The notes below the pieces were generated by a model. The model saw only the letters and a list, made by a program, of their open reading frames with translations, had not been told where the DNA came from and searched no databases. Shown here piece after piece: positions 45,770 through 54,522 of a stretch of 64,000 nt of DNA. The translations under genes were made by a program, and so were the position numbers. Numbering within the stretch: the first letter of the stretch is position 1; every line of letters begins with the position of its first letter. The DNA comes from UBA4742 sp963773335 (GTDB taxonomy: Bacteria; Actinomycetota; Acidimicrobiia; Acidimicrobiales; Acidimicrobilacustridaceae), in the NCBI GenBank assembly GCA_963773335.1, contig CAVZAT010000004.1:372001-436000 (forward strand), written 5' to 3'.

Positions 45770-46255
45770 ATGCGCCCCAGGGCAGGCATCGAGCACGAGA
45801 TCAAGCCCCCGCTCATCGAATCGGAGGACGAGGTCGCGGCTTACATCCGGTCGATCGACTTCGGCCCGATGAAGGTCAACATCCTCGACGATCCGACGCT
45901 CGACTGGGATGCGGACAAGGTGGACTTCGTCGAGGAGCAGTACAAGAACTGGCTGCTGCTGCGACGACTGAACCTGCCCGACCCGGCCGTCGTACCTCCC
46001 ACCGAGCCCGATCTGGACACCTTCTGGCACTTCCACATCCTCGACACCTACTCCTACGTCCGGGACTGCTCGTCGATCTTCGGCTCGTACCACCACCACT
46101 TCCCCTACTTCGGCATCCGGGACGACGAGGACCTCGAGGACCTGATCGATGCCTCCCAGGAGACGCGACGCCAGTACCTCGAACGGTTCGACACGCCGCT
46201 CGAGAGCTACGAGGAGCACCGGGAGCGGGTCCGCGACGAATCGGTGACGCCATGA
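45770..46255 (+). CDS. GRDP-like protein with WHFHILDT and HHHFPYFG motifs
   Basis: The 161-residue acidic protein carries DTFWHFHILDTYSYVRDCSS (84-102) and FGSYHHHFPYFG (104-115). These resemble the core of the family named after plant glycine-rich-domain proteins (WHxHILDT...DC...HHFPYFG). The clustered histidines, aspartates and one cysteine suggest metal binding, but no reaction is known to me. ATG at 45770 follows a near-ideal GGAGG site. Directly after the 18-residue peptide, it is the leading candidate for a peptide-modifying or binding partner. Its stop overlaps the sulfotransferase start as ATGA. Confidence 0.72.
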   Translation: MRPRAGIEHEIKPPLIESEDEVAAYIRSIDFGPMKVNILDDPTLDWDADKVDFVEEQYKNWLLLRRLNLPDPAVVPPTEPDLDTFWHFHILDTYSYVRDCSSIFGSYHHHFPYFGIRDDEDLEDLIDASQETRRQYLERFDTPLESYEEHRERVRDESVTP

Positions 46256-47064
46256 CCGGCACCGGCGCCGGCCACGAGCTCGTCGTCTTCATGCACATCC
46301 CCAAGACAGCGGGGACCACGATGCGAGCCGTCCTGGAGGCCACCTACGGCGAGGCCTACCTCGACACCTGGATCCACAGCGCCGCCGCACCCGACGGCTC
46401 CCCCGTCACCGCCGACTGCCATGCCCCTGAGGTGGACGAGGTGGTGGCCACGGTCGAACACGCCGGGTCTCGCGTGCAGTGCATCGGCTCGAACCTCCCG
46501 TATGGGATCCACCGCCGCCTGAACCGGCCGGTCAGCTACCTGACCTTCGTGCGCCACCCCGTCGATCGCTGCATCTCCCGCTGGTACTTCGCCTACAGGA
46601 TGCGCGACGAACGACCCATGTGGCGGTCCTACGAGGCCCATGGGTTCGACCTCGAACGGATCCTCGACGAGTTGGTCGACTACTGCCTGGTCGACGATCA
46701 GGTCCGCAACATCACCGGCCTCCCGGTCGAACGTCCCGTGCCGGCCGACCTCGACCGAGCCATCGCCATGGCCGCTCGGGACTACCGCTTCGTCGGCGCC
46801 ATGGAGCGATTCGACGACTGCCTGGCTCATCTGAGGCGAGAGCTCGGTTGGTCGAAGGTCGGGGTCGAGCCGAGGAACGTGGGCGACCGATCCGATCCCT
46901 CGCTGCTCCCCACCGACGCGGCCGAGCTCTTTGCCGACGCCAACCAGCTGGACGCCGCGCTGCACGGCTGGGTCGTGCAGAGCTACCTCCCGCCGCGGCT
47001 CGGACCCGAGCGCCGACCGGGGCAACCAGTCCCTGCCCGGGCCACGGCCGTGATCGGCGGCTGA
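46252..47064 (+). CDS. PAPS-dependent sulfotransferase (Sulfotransfer_2 type)
   Basis: The 270-residue enzyme has the 5'-phosphosulfate-binding loop MHIPKTAGTT (14-23) and the 3'-phosphate-binding motif FVRHPVDRCISRWYF (Arg101, Ser109), both diagnostic for cytosolic-type and heparan-2-O-type sulfotransferases. It would transfer sulfate from PAPS to a hydroxyl or amine of an unknown acceptor. It overlaps the GRDP-like gene by 4 nt and precedes the ABC transporter by one base, so the sulfated product may be exported. Confidence 0.88.
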   Translation: MTGTGAGHELVVFMHIPKTAGTTMRAVLEATYGEAYLDTWIHSAAAPDGSPVTADCHAPEVDEVVATVEHAGSRVQCIGSNLPYGIHRRLNRPVSYLTFVRHPVDRCISRWYFAYRMRDERPMWRSYEAHGFDLERILDELVDYCLVDDQVRNITGLPVERPVPADLDRAIAMAARDYRFVGAMERFDDCLAHLRRELGWSKVGVEPRNVGDRSDPSLLPTDAAELFADANQLDAALHGWVVQSYLPPRLGPERRPGQPVPARATAVIGG

Positions 47065-47065
47065 C

Positions 47066-48037
47066 GTGCTCACCGTCGATTCCGTCCGCCTGGCCTATGG
47101 CGACCACGTCGCCCTCCGCGGGGTCTCGTTCTGCGTTCCCACGGGAAGCGTCACGGCGTTGATCGGCCCCAACGGCGCCGGGAAGTCGACGTTGCTGTCG
47201 CTGTGCGCGGGTCTGTCGGCGCCCGACGACGGAGCGCTCAGCTTCGACGGCCGACCCATCGAGGTCGGTAGCCGTTCCCGAGCGGGGCTGGTCGGCTTCG
47301 CGTCGCAGGAGATCGCGCTGTACCGGCCCTTGAACACGATCGAGAACCTGGCCTTCTACGCCGAGCTGTTCGGCATCCCTCGCGCCGCCCGCCGCGCCGC
47401 CATCGACGCCGTGGTCGAGACGCTCGAGCTCGGCCCCTTCGCCCGCCGGCCCGTCGGCCGGCTGTCGGGCGGTGAGCAGCGCCGGGTCCACGTCGCCGCC
47501 GCACTCGTGCACCGCCCGCCGCTACTGCTGCTGGACGAGCCCACGGCCGGGGTTGACGTCGCCACCCGAGCCCTCGTCATCGCCGCGGTGCAGCGCCACG
47601 CCGACCGCGGCGCCACGGTGCTCTACTCCACGCACTACTTCTCGGAGGTGGAACACCTCGGCGCTCCGCTGGTGCTGCTCGACCTGGGCGAGGTGATCGC
47701 TCGCGGCCGGCCCGACGAGCTGGTGCGCGCCCAGCGGGGCGAGACGACCGTCGAAGCCGAGTTGGCCGCACCCGGTCAGCTGCCCCCGCCATGGGTCACG
47801 ACGGGATGCCTCGCCCGGTGCAGCACACGACAAGCCGAATCGGTCGTCTCCGACCTCGTGGCCTGGGCCGGCAGCCGTGGTCTGCGCCTGCGGGGGATCC
47901 GGATCCTCGAACCGAGCCTGGAGGCGGCGTTCCTGCACCTCACCGGCCGCCACATCGAGGAGGGTGAGGCGGGACGCGGCCCTGCCGATGCGTCGGTGCC
48001 CGTCCCGGGTCTGGCCGCCGAGGGGCTGGCGTCGTGA
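47066..48037 (+). CDS. ABC transporter ATP-binding protein
   Basis: The 323-residue ATPase has Walker A GPNGAGKST (34-42), signature LSGGEQRR (133-140), Walker B LLLLDE (153-158) and the switch histidine in YSTHYFSEVEHL. The C-terminal extension is typical of DrrA-like exporters. It forms a two-component exporter with the next gene, which it overlaps by 4 nt. In this cluster it most likely exports the product or confers self-protection. GTG at 47066. Confidence 0.94.
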   Translation: MLTVDSVRLAYGDHVALRGVSFCVPTGSVTALIGPNGAGKSTLLSLCAGLSAPDDGALSFDGRPIEVGSRSRAGLVGFASQEIALYRPLNTIENLAFYAELFGIPRAARRAAIDAVVETLELGPFARRPVGRLSGGEQRRVHVAAALVHRPPLLLLDEPTAGVDVATRALVIAAVQRHADRGATVLYSTHYFSEVEHLGAPLVLLDLGEVIARGRPDELVRAQRGETTVEAELAAPGQLPPPWVTTGCLARCSTRQAESVVSDLVAWAGSRGLRLRGIRILEPSLEAAFLHLTGRHIEEGEAGRGPADASVPVPGLAAEGLAS

Positions 48038-48807
48038 GCGCCTCGGGACTGCGTGCCATCGGTCGCAACGAGGCCCGGCTGGCGCGCCACGACCCGATCC
48101 CGTGGGTGATGTCACTGGCCATGCCGCTGGTGGTCATGGCCTTCATCAAGCCCGCCTTTCGAGCGTCGCTGGTCGCGTCAGGCGATCCGCACGCCACAGG
48201 AGCCGAGCAAGCCGTCCCGGGCGTGGCCGTTATGTTCTCGATCTTCCTGCTCACCAACCTGGGCTTCTCGATCTTCGCGGAGCACGGCTGGCACACCTGG
48301 GCCCGACTCCGCACCGCGGGGATCACCCGCATCCAGCTCCTGGCCGGCAAGGGCTTGGTGCCGCTGGTGACGGCCTGGCTGCAGCTGGCCACGCTCTTCG
48401 TCGTCGGGGGCTGGCTGTTCCAACTGCGGGTGAGCGGCTCGGTCTGGGCCATCGTGGCGGTGGCCATCACCTTCGCCTGCTGCCTGGTGGCGCTCGGGAT
48501 GCTGCTGGCCGGCCTGGTCACCACGCTCCGCCAGTTCTCCGCCACCGTGAACCTGGGCGCAGTCCTCTTCGCCGGACTCGGCGGAGCCTTGACGCCCATC
48601 GATCTGCTCCCACACTGGGCTCAGACGTTGGCCCGGCTCACCCCCAGCTACTGGGCCATGCGGGGCTTTCGCACCGCCATCCTCGACGGCGGAGGTCTCA
48701 CGGCCGTCCGGCTCCCGGTGCTGGTGCTTTCGGTCACCGCCGCGGTGGCGGCCGTCGCAGCCGTGATGCGCTTCGACGTGACCGCCGACAAGGTCCACGT
48801 GTCATGA
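48034..48807 (+). CDS. ABC-2 type transporter permease
   Basis: The 257-residue protein has six predicted membrane helices and the ABC-2 (DrrB-like) pattern, including GGALTPIDLLPHWAQTLARLTPSYWAMRGFRTAIL before the last helix. It pairs with the preceding ATPase. GTG at 48034 overlaps the ATPase stop, and the stop overlaps the LuxC-like start, so the exporter lies between the peptide/sulfotransferase part and the lux-like part of one operon. Confidence 0.9.
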   Translation: MSASGLRAIGRNEARLARHDPIPWVMSLAMPLVVMAFIKPAFRASLVASGDPHATGAEQAVPGVAVMFSIFLLTNLGFSIFAEHGWHTWARLRTAGITRIQLLAGKGLVPLVTAWLQLATLFVVGGWLFQLRVSGSVWAIVAVAITFACCLVALGMLLAGLVTTLRQFSATVNLGAVLFAGLGGALTPIDLLPHWAQTLARLTPSYWAMRGFRTAILDGGGLTAVRLPVLVLSVTAAVAAVAAVMRFDVTADKVHVS

Positions 48808-50303
48808 ACGACATCGATCGGCTGTCCCGAGGGAACGGCGCGGAGCCCGGCGGGCTGGCCGCCAGCACGATCCACCAGCCCGCGGTGGCCGCCGGATCGA
48901 TCATCCGGCGCAACGGCCCCGACACGGTGGAGGTCACCTCGCTCGCCACCGGCGCCGTGGTGGAGATGCCCAGCCTGACCGACTCGTTGGTCACCTCCAT
49001 CACCGGGGGGGACCGGACGGCGCTGGCCGGCGTCGCCCTCCAGGACATCATCGGACTCATCGACCGGGTGGGTCGAGCGTGGCGCAATCCGGAGTACACC
49101 CGCCGCCAGATCTACACGCGCCAGCTTCGCCAGTACCTCGGCTACAGCGAGCGGATGGCCGAGACCGAGGCCGACTGGATCTCCGTCGTCCTGACCTCCC
49201 ACGCCCGCTTCTACGACATGGTCCAGGTCGAGATCGGCTCCCGCTACATCCTCGACGAGTGGGTGCCCCGGGAGGAGACGAGGGTGCGAGCCTTCCCCCG
49301 TGGGGTGAGCGTGCACATCCTCCCGGGCAACGTCCCCGTGGCCGCGGCGCTGTCGCTCACCCGTGGCCTGATCACCAAGAACCGCTGCGTGCTCAAGGCC
49401 AGCTCCCTCGATCCGATCACGCCGGTCGCCCTGGCCATGAGCTTCCACGACGTCGAGCCCGATCACCCGGTGACCTCCGCCATCAGCGCCCTCTACTGGG
49501 AACACGACCACCCACTCGGCCTGAACCTGCTCGCCGACGCCGACGTGGTGTGCGCCTGGGGAGGCGCGGCGGCCATCGCCTCGGCTCAGCGCAACCTCCG
49601 CCCCGGGGTTCCGCTGGTCGCGTTCGGACCGCGTCGCAGCCTGGCCCTGGTGGGAGCCAGTGACGACCTCGATCAAGCGGTCGCCCGCCTCGCCCACGAT
49701 GTCGCCCGCTACGACCAGGCGGCATGCTTCTCCGTGCGGGAGGTGTTCGTCGAGCGACCGGTGGCGCAACAGGTGGCCGACGGCCTCGGAGCCGCCCTGG
49801 CCGAGCTCGATCTGCTGCTGCCCCCCGCGGTCCGTGACCTCGATGATGCGTCGGCGGTCACCCTGGCCCTGCTCGAGGAGGAGTGGGATGGCGCCGACCT
49901 GCGCCTCCCCGACCACCGGCGATGGGCGGTCATCGTGGGCGATCGGCGTGGCGCCGAGGAGCATCCCCTCCACCGGGTGATCTGGGTCCGCCCCGTGGAT
50001 CGGCTCGCCGACGCACTGGACGGGATCGACCCGTCGGTCCAGACCGTGGCCATCTCTCCCTGGTCGCGAGCCGAAGGCCTGCGCGACCAGCTCGCCGCCG
50101 CCGGCGTGGACCGCATCGTCGAGGTCGGCCTGGTCAACGTCCTGCGCCCCGGCGCTCCCCACGACGGACAGGACCCGCTGCGCGCCCTCGTGCGCCTCGC
50201 CGGCGTGGAGAACCCCGCGTCCGCCCACGGAAAGGGCATGCCGGTCGAGATCGATCAGCTGGCCGCGCTGCGACGCGGCCGAATCACGGACTTCCTGCTG
50301 TGA
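48804..50303 (+). CDS. luxC: LuxC-family acyl-CoA/acyl-protein reductase
   Basis: LuxC reduces a fatty acyl group, carried first on its own cysteine, to a fatty aldehyde with NADPH. The 499-residue protein has the PF05893-type features: VSVHILPGNVPVAAALS (169-184), ITKNRCVLKASSLDP, DADVVCAWGG, and the catalytic-cysteine segment RYDQAACFSVREVFVE with Cys308. The N-terminal 60 residues are somewhat longer than in Vibrio LuxC. It is followed by LuxE- and LuxD-like genes with 4-nt overlaps. Symbol given by homology; the natural acyl chain is unknown. Confidence 0.9.
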   Translation: MNDIDRLSRGNGAEPGGLAASTIHQPAVAAGSIIRRNGPDTVEVTSLATGAVVEMPSLTDSLVTSITGGDRTALAGVALQDIIGLIDRVGRAWRNPEYTRRQIYTRQLRQYLGYSERMAETEADWISVVLTSHARFYDMVQVEIGSRYILDEWVPREETRVRAFPRGVSVHILPGNVPVAAALSLTRGLITKNRCVLKASSLDPITPVALAMSFHDVEPDHPVTSAISALYWEHDHPLGLNLLADADVVCAWGGAAAIASAQRNLRPGVPLVAFGPRRSLALVGASDDLDQAVARLAHDVARYDQAACFSVREVFVERPVAQQVADGLGAALAELDLLLPPAVRDLDDASAVTLALLEEEWDGADLRLPDHRRWAVIVGDRRGAEEHPLHRVIWVRPVDRLADALDGIDPSVQTVAISPWSRAEGLRDQLAAAGVDRIVEVGLVNVLRPGAPHDGQDPLRALVRLAGVENPASAHGKGMPVEIDQLAALRRGRITDFLL

Positions 50304-51472
50304 CCACCGTCGCGCCAGACCCACCGGACGCGCCCGTGCAGGTCATCGTCGAACACATCGACACGACCGACGTGATCGATCGGCTGGTGTTCGGCCCGAC
50401 GGACGCGATGACAGCCGCCGAGCTCGGTGCACGGCAGCTGGACGCCATGACCCAGGCCGTCACCCACCATCTGGACTGGTGCGCGTCCTATCGCGCCTTC
50501 GCCGAGCGCGTCGGCTTCCGCGTGGCGGACCTCGACTCGCCGGACCGGTTGGTCCTGGTCCCGCAAATCCCCTCGGCGGCCTTCAAGCGCGACCGCATCG
50601 TGAGCGGCGAACCCACCGCCGGCCTGACCCGGTGCTTCAGCACGGGGACCCGCGGGCCGCGCAGCGTCGTCCACCGGGACCGCACCACGATGCAGCGCCT
50701 GCTCGGCTCGGTGCGCGTCGGCACGCAGTTGGTGGGTGATCTCGACGACGAGCGGGTCGTGGTCGTCGACCTCGGGCCCCCTCCCGACGAGCAGAGCCCG
50801 GTGTGGTTCTCCTATCTCATGTCGCTGGTCGAGATCGACCACGTCACCGAGCACATGGCTCGGCGCGGTCGCCTCGACCTGGAGGCCGCCGCGGAGCGCA
50901 TCCGCGACCTCTTGGATCAGGGCTTCGACGTCCTGGTCGTGGGGATCCCTCCGCTGGTGGCGGCGCTGGCCGAGCGGGCACGACGCCCGGACGTGCATGT
51001 CCAGGCTCCTGGCCGGATCCGGATCGTCACTGGTGGCGGCTGGAAGCAGGCCGAGGACCGTTCCCTGGAGCCGGAGCGGTTCCGCGAGCTGGTGATGGCC
51101 GCGTGGGGTCTCGAGGACACCGGCGCGGTGCGCGACACCTACAACCAGGTAGAGCTCAACACGGTGATCTTCGAGTGCTCCCATCACCGCAAGCACCTGC
51201 CGCCATGGCTGTCGGTGCTGATCCGCGATCCCGCCGACCTGACGGTGATGGGGCCGGGCCACACCGGGCTGATCACCTACCTCGATCCCACGGCGGTCAG
51301 CTATCCGGCGTTCGTCGTCACCGACGACCTGGGCCGGCTCGAGACCCGTCCGTGCCCGTGCGGCGATTCCCGCCCGTCACTGGTCATCGACCGGCGCGTC
51401 ACCCGACGAGGCGAGCGCGGGTGTGCGCTGTCCCTCTCCGCAGCCATCGTCCCATCCACGGAGGAGCCGTGA
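50300..51472 (+). CDS. luxE: LuxE-family acyl-protein synthetase
   Basis: LuxE activates a fatty acid with ATP and carries it as a thioester for transfer to LuxC. The 390-residue protein shows CFSTGTRGPRS (112-122), the adenylate loop, and RIVTGGGWKQ (241-250), hallmark motifs of LuxE-type acyl-protein synthetases. A Cys-Pro-Cys-Gly motif (352-355) and Cys375 close to the C-terminus lie where LuxE has its acyl-accepting cysteine; which is used is an inference. GTG at 50300 overlaps the luxC-like stop, and the stop overlaps the LuxD-like start. Confidence 0.9.
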   Translation: MTTVAPDPPDAPVQVIVEHIDTTDVIDRLVFGPTDAMTAAELGARQLDAMTQAVTHHLDWCASYRAFAERVGFRVADLDSPDRLVLVPQIPSAAFKRDRIVSGEPTAGLTRCFSTGTRGPRSVVHRDRTTMQRLLGSVRVGTQLVGDLDDERVVVVDLGPPPDEQSPVWFSYLMSLVEIDHVTEHMARRGRLDLEAAAERIRDLLDQGFDVLVVGIPPLVAALAERARRPDVHVQAPGRIRIVTGGGWKQAEDRSLEPERFRELVMAAWGLEDTGAVRDTYNQVELNTVIFECSHHRKHLPPWLSVLIRDPADLTVMGPGHTGLITYLDPTAVSYPAFVVTDDLGRLETRPCPCGDSRPSLVIDRRVTRRGERGCALSLSAAIVPSTEEP

Positions 51473-52404
51473 CCCCACCACTCACCGAATTGCACGTCTC
51501 CTCGGCGGACGGCCGCCGCCTCGTGATGTGGCTGACCGAGCCGGACCCCGGCACCGTGGCCCGGGGGGCACATCCGACGGTGGTCATCGCCCCCGGCTTC
51601 TGTCGGCGCATGCCCCATCTGGCCATCCTGGCCCGAGTCCTCAACGCCAACGGCGCCTGCGTGGCGCGCTACGACCCGCTCGACCATCCGGGCCAGAGCG
51701 ATGGCGACTCGGAGAGCTTCACCATGTCCACGTCGCTCGAGAGCCTCCGGTTGGCGGTGGAGACCGCGGCCGACCACGCCCCCATGGGTTCGGTCGTCGT
51801 GGTCCCGATCAGCCTGGCGGCGCGTGCCGCGTACCGACTCGCCGTCACCGAGCCGCTCGTACAGGAGATCGTGAGCGTGGTCGGGGTGGTGAACCTGCGG
51901 TCCACCCTCAGCTGCGTCTTCGGGGCGGACCACCTGGGCTGCGACCTCGAACGACTGCCGGAACACGTCGAGTTCGAGGGTCATCGGATCAGGGCCCGGC
52001 CGTTCCACGACGATTGCGATCTCGGCCGCTGGACGCACCTGGCCGATTCCTGCAAGGACCTCGCCCGCGTGACGTGTCCGGTCACGAACTTCCGGGGGAC
52101 CCACGACGACTGGGTGAGCGAGTCCGACCTGATCACCGCCTTCTCCGCCGGCGGTGGCCCCCGCCGCATCGTCGAGGTCGTGGCCGGCGAGCACGACCTG
52201 GCCAAGAACCCGGTGGCGGCCGAGCAGATGCTGCGACGGTTGACCTCACTCGTGTGCCACGTCCCCGAGGGCGACGTGGCCCAACCCACGCTCGACGAGT
52301 TGGCCGAGCAGATCGGCCACGAGCGTCATCTCGAGATCGACGCCCGTCGCCGAGCGCTCACCCCGATCACCAGCGGCTCCCACGACCTCGGAGGTATCCC
52401 ATGA
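51469..52404 (+). CDS. luxD: LuxD-family acyl-transferase/thioesterase
   Basis: LuxD releases fatty acid from acyl-ACP or acyl-CoA for aldehyde synthesis. The 311-residue protein follows LuxD closely: APGFCRRMPHLAILARVL, RYDPLDHPGQSDG, FTMSTSLESL, SLAARAAYR with nucleophile Ser115, VGVVNLRSTL, VEFEGHRI, THDDWV with the acid at Asp213, and EHDLAKNPV with His242. These match the Ser114-Asp211-His241 triad of Vibrio LuxD almost in number. GTG at 51469 overlaps luxE; the stop overlaps the luciferase-like gene. Confidence 0.92.
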   Translation: MTPPLTELHVSSADGRRLVMWLTEPDPGTVARGAHPTVVIAPGFCRRMPHLAILARVLNANGACVARYDPLDHPGQSDGDSESFTMSTSLESLRLAVETAADHAPMGSVVVVPISLAARAAYRLAVTEPLVQEIVSVVGVVNLRSTLSCVFGADHLGCDLERLPEHVEFEGHRIRARPFHDDCDLGRWTHLADSCKDLARVTCPVTNFRGTHDDWVSESDLITAFSAGGGPRRIVEVVAGEHDLAKNPVAAEQMLRRLTSLVCHVPEGDVAQPTLDELAEQIGHERHLEIDARRRALTPITSGSHDLGGIP

Positions 52405-53494
52405 CCAGCTTCGGCATCGCGCTCACGACCGCACTCCCGCCGGGCCAGACCCAGGAGCAGGTGCTCCAGGCTGCGGTGGACTACGCCCGCCAGGCCGAGG
52501 TGCTCGGGTTCGATTCCGCCTGGGTCCTCGAGCACCACTTCACCCGGTACGGGATCTGTCCGTCCAGCGTGATGATGGCCTCGTACCTGCTGGGTCACAC
52601 CACCCACCTGAAAGCCGGCACCGCCATCACGGTTGCTCCCCTGGAGCATCCGGTGCGGCTCGCCGAACAGACGGCGCTGCTCGACCAGTTGAGCTGCGGC
52701 CGCTTCGAGCTCGGCGTCGGACGGGGGATCGGCCGCAAGGACTACGAGGTGTTCCACGCCGATCCCACGGTCAACCACGAGATGATGCAGGACTGGGTGG
52801 ACATCATGCTGGAGTGCTGGACGGCGGACTCGGTCGAGGGGACGTCACCCCACATGGTCTTCCACCGCGTGCCCGTCTACCCCAGCCCGCACACCGATCC
52901 GCACCCGCCGCTGTACATCGCGGCCGAATCGCCGAGCACCACCGAATGGGCGGCCCGGCTCGGCCTGCCCATGCTCCTGGCCCACTTCCTGCCACGCGAG
53001 GCCATCATCTCCCAGCTCGACCTCTACCGCATGGTGGCCGAGGAGCACGGCCACGACCCGGATCGGATCGGACACATCCACACCGCCGTGGGCTTCGTGG
53101 CCGACAGCCGCGAGGAGGCCCATCGGATGGTCACGCCCGGGCTGTCCTGGTGGGCCGAAGTCGGCGAGCAGGCCACGTGGACACTCGAGCAGCTTCGCAC
53201 GCTCGAGAACCGCCAGTGGTACTTCCGCCGGTGGGAAGACGCCGTGCTGGCCGGACGCGACACCGAGAAGAACGTGGTGCGGGTGTTGAACCAGAACCCC
53301 GTCGGCAGCGCCGAGGACTGCATCCGCGTGCCTCGAGGAGCTGATCGATGCCACCGGCGTCGATCGGGTGGTGTGCGGCTTCGAGGGAGCGATGGATCCG
53401 GCCCGGACCCAGGAGACGATGCAGCGGTTCGCGGCCGAGGTGATGCCCGCCTTCGCCCCGCAGGCGCGCCGAGTTGGAGGTGGCGGTCCCGTGA
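52401..53494 (+). CDS. luxA: LuxA-like flavin monooxygenase (bacterial luciferase alpha homologue), two frameshifts near the 3' end
   Basis: The protein (363 residues after correcting extra bases at about 53329 and 53470) follows luciferase alpha along its length: GFDSAWVLEHHFTRYG with His45 and His46, SYLLGHTTHLKAGTA, HPVRLAEQTALLDQLSCGRF, GRG with Arg108, AAESPSTTEWAARLGLPM with flavin-phosphate ligands Glu176 and Ser177, NQNPVGSAEDCI, DATGVDRVVCGFE. The position of the reactive cysteine of Vibrio harveyi (106) is glycine. Luciferase turns FMNH2, O2 and a long-chain aldehyde into acid and light. No luxB follows, so a homodimeric monooxygenase is likely. ATG at 52401. Confidence 0.9.
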
Positions 53495-54522
53495 GCGTCG
53501 ACGGGACGTGGGACGAGGCGCGAACCCCGCAGGAGACCTGGCCCGACTGCTCGCCAAGGCGGCCCACGCTGTATGGCTGTCCCTCCGCCGACCATCCGGC
53601 CGAGCTCCGGGCCGACATCGCCTTCCTGGGTGTCCCCTACGACCAGGGGACCTCGTTCCGACCCGGCGCCCGCCTCGCCCCCGACGCGCTGCGGGCCACC
53701 CGCACCTACCCCTACCACTCGTTCGGCGACGGCTCGCCGGCGTCCGGAACCGTCGATGCCGACAGCGGCGAGGTGCACCTGCAGGGCGTGACGATGGCCG
53801 ACTGCGGCGACGTCCCGATCGTCCCGGCGAACCTCGAGCGCAACTTCGCCCGCGTGACCCGCGCCGTGCGCACGATCCGCAGCACCGGCGCCATCCCGGT
53901 GGTGCTCGGCGGGGACCACTCCATCACCTCGGCGGTGGTCCGCGCCTTCGACGAGGTGGAGGAGCTGGACGTGTTCCACCTCGATGCCCACATCGACTTC
54001 AACGATCACGTGCAGGGCCTGTGCTGGGGCCACGGCGCGGTCATCCGCCGACTGTGCGAGCAGCCGTTCGTTCGTCACATCACCCACATCGGCATCCGCT
54101 CGACGACCCAGGGCAACCTCCGTGACACGCTCGACCTCGGCAACACCGTGATCGGCACGGAACGGATCCGCTCCGAAGGGCCTCGAACCGCTCTCGCCGG
54201 AATCGCTTCGCCGCGACCCACCTACGTCACCATCGACATCGACGTGCTCGATCCGTCGATCGCCCCCGGCACCGGGACGCCGGCCCCCGGCGGCCTCACC
54301 TACTTCGAGGTCCGGGACGTCCTGCGCCGGATCGGGGCGGCTCGGTCGGTGGTCGGCGTGGACCTGGTCGAGGTGTCGCCTCCTTATGACAGCTCGGAGA
54401 TCACCGCGCTGGTGGCCGCGCAGCTGCTCGTCGACCTGTTGGCCGCCGCCTGCTCGCCCGACGAGGTGGGAACGTTGGCCGCGACGAACGGCTTGTCGGG
54501 GACGAACGGCCTGTCCAGGTGA
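53491..54522 (+). CDS. Ureohydrolase (arginase/agmatinase family)
   Basis: The 343-residue enzyme keeps all six manganese ligands of the family: His143 (GGDHSI), Asp165, His167 and Asp169 (LDAHIDF), Asp249 and Asp251 (TIDIDVLDP), plus GVDLVEVSPPYD. It should hydrolyse a guanidino group to amine plus urea; free arginine, agmatine, a guanidino acid or a peptide arginine are all possible. The GTG start at 53491 overlaps the reconstructed LuxA-like stop. The nearby peptide ends in arginine, which makes a peptide-arginase role worth considering (inference). Confidence 0.9.
   Translation: MSVDGTWDEARTPQETWPDCSPRRPTLYGCPSADHPAELRADIAFLGVPYDQGTSFRPGARLAPDALRATRTYPYHSFGDGSPASGTVDADSGEVHLQGVTMADCGDVPIVPANLERNFARVTRAVRTIRSTGAIPVVLGGDHSITSAVVRAFDEVEELDVFHLDAHIDFNDHVQGLCWGHGAVIRRLCEQPFVRHITHIGIRSTTQGNLRDTLDLGNTVIGTERIRSEGPRTALAGIASPRPTYVTIDIDVLDPSIAPGTGTPAPGGLTYFEVRDVLRRIGAARSVVGVDLVEVSPPYDSSEITALVAAQLLVDLLAAACSPDEVGTLAATNGLSGTNGLSR

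Noticed and set aside
47877..48803. In-frame 5' extension of the LuxC-like gene
   Set aside because: The extension lies over the ABC permease in another frame and is Arg/Pro-rich. The ATG at 48804 has the 4-nt overlap seen throughout the operon and begins a LuxC-like N-terminus.
48804..53494. A complete bioluminescence operon
   Set aside because: LuxC, D, E and A homologues are present, but no luxB, luxG or flavin reductase is seen and a key cysteine position differs. Light emission is therefore not claimed.
52401..54522. A natural LuxA-ureohydrolase fusion
   Set aside because: After the first frameshift one frame runs through both genes, but correcting a second extra base gives a LuxA-like end (QARELEVAVP) and a GTGA overlap with the ureohydrolase, as at the other junctions.
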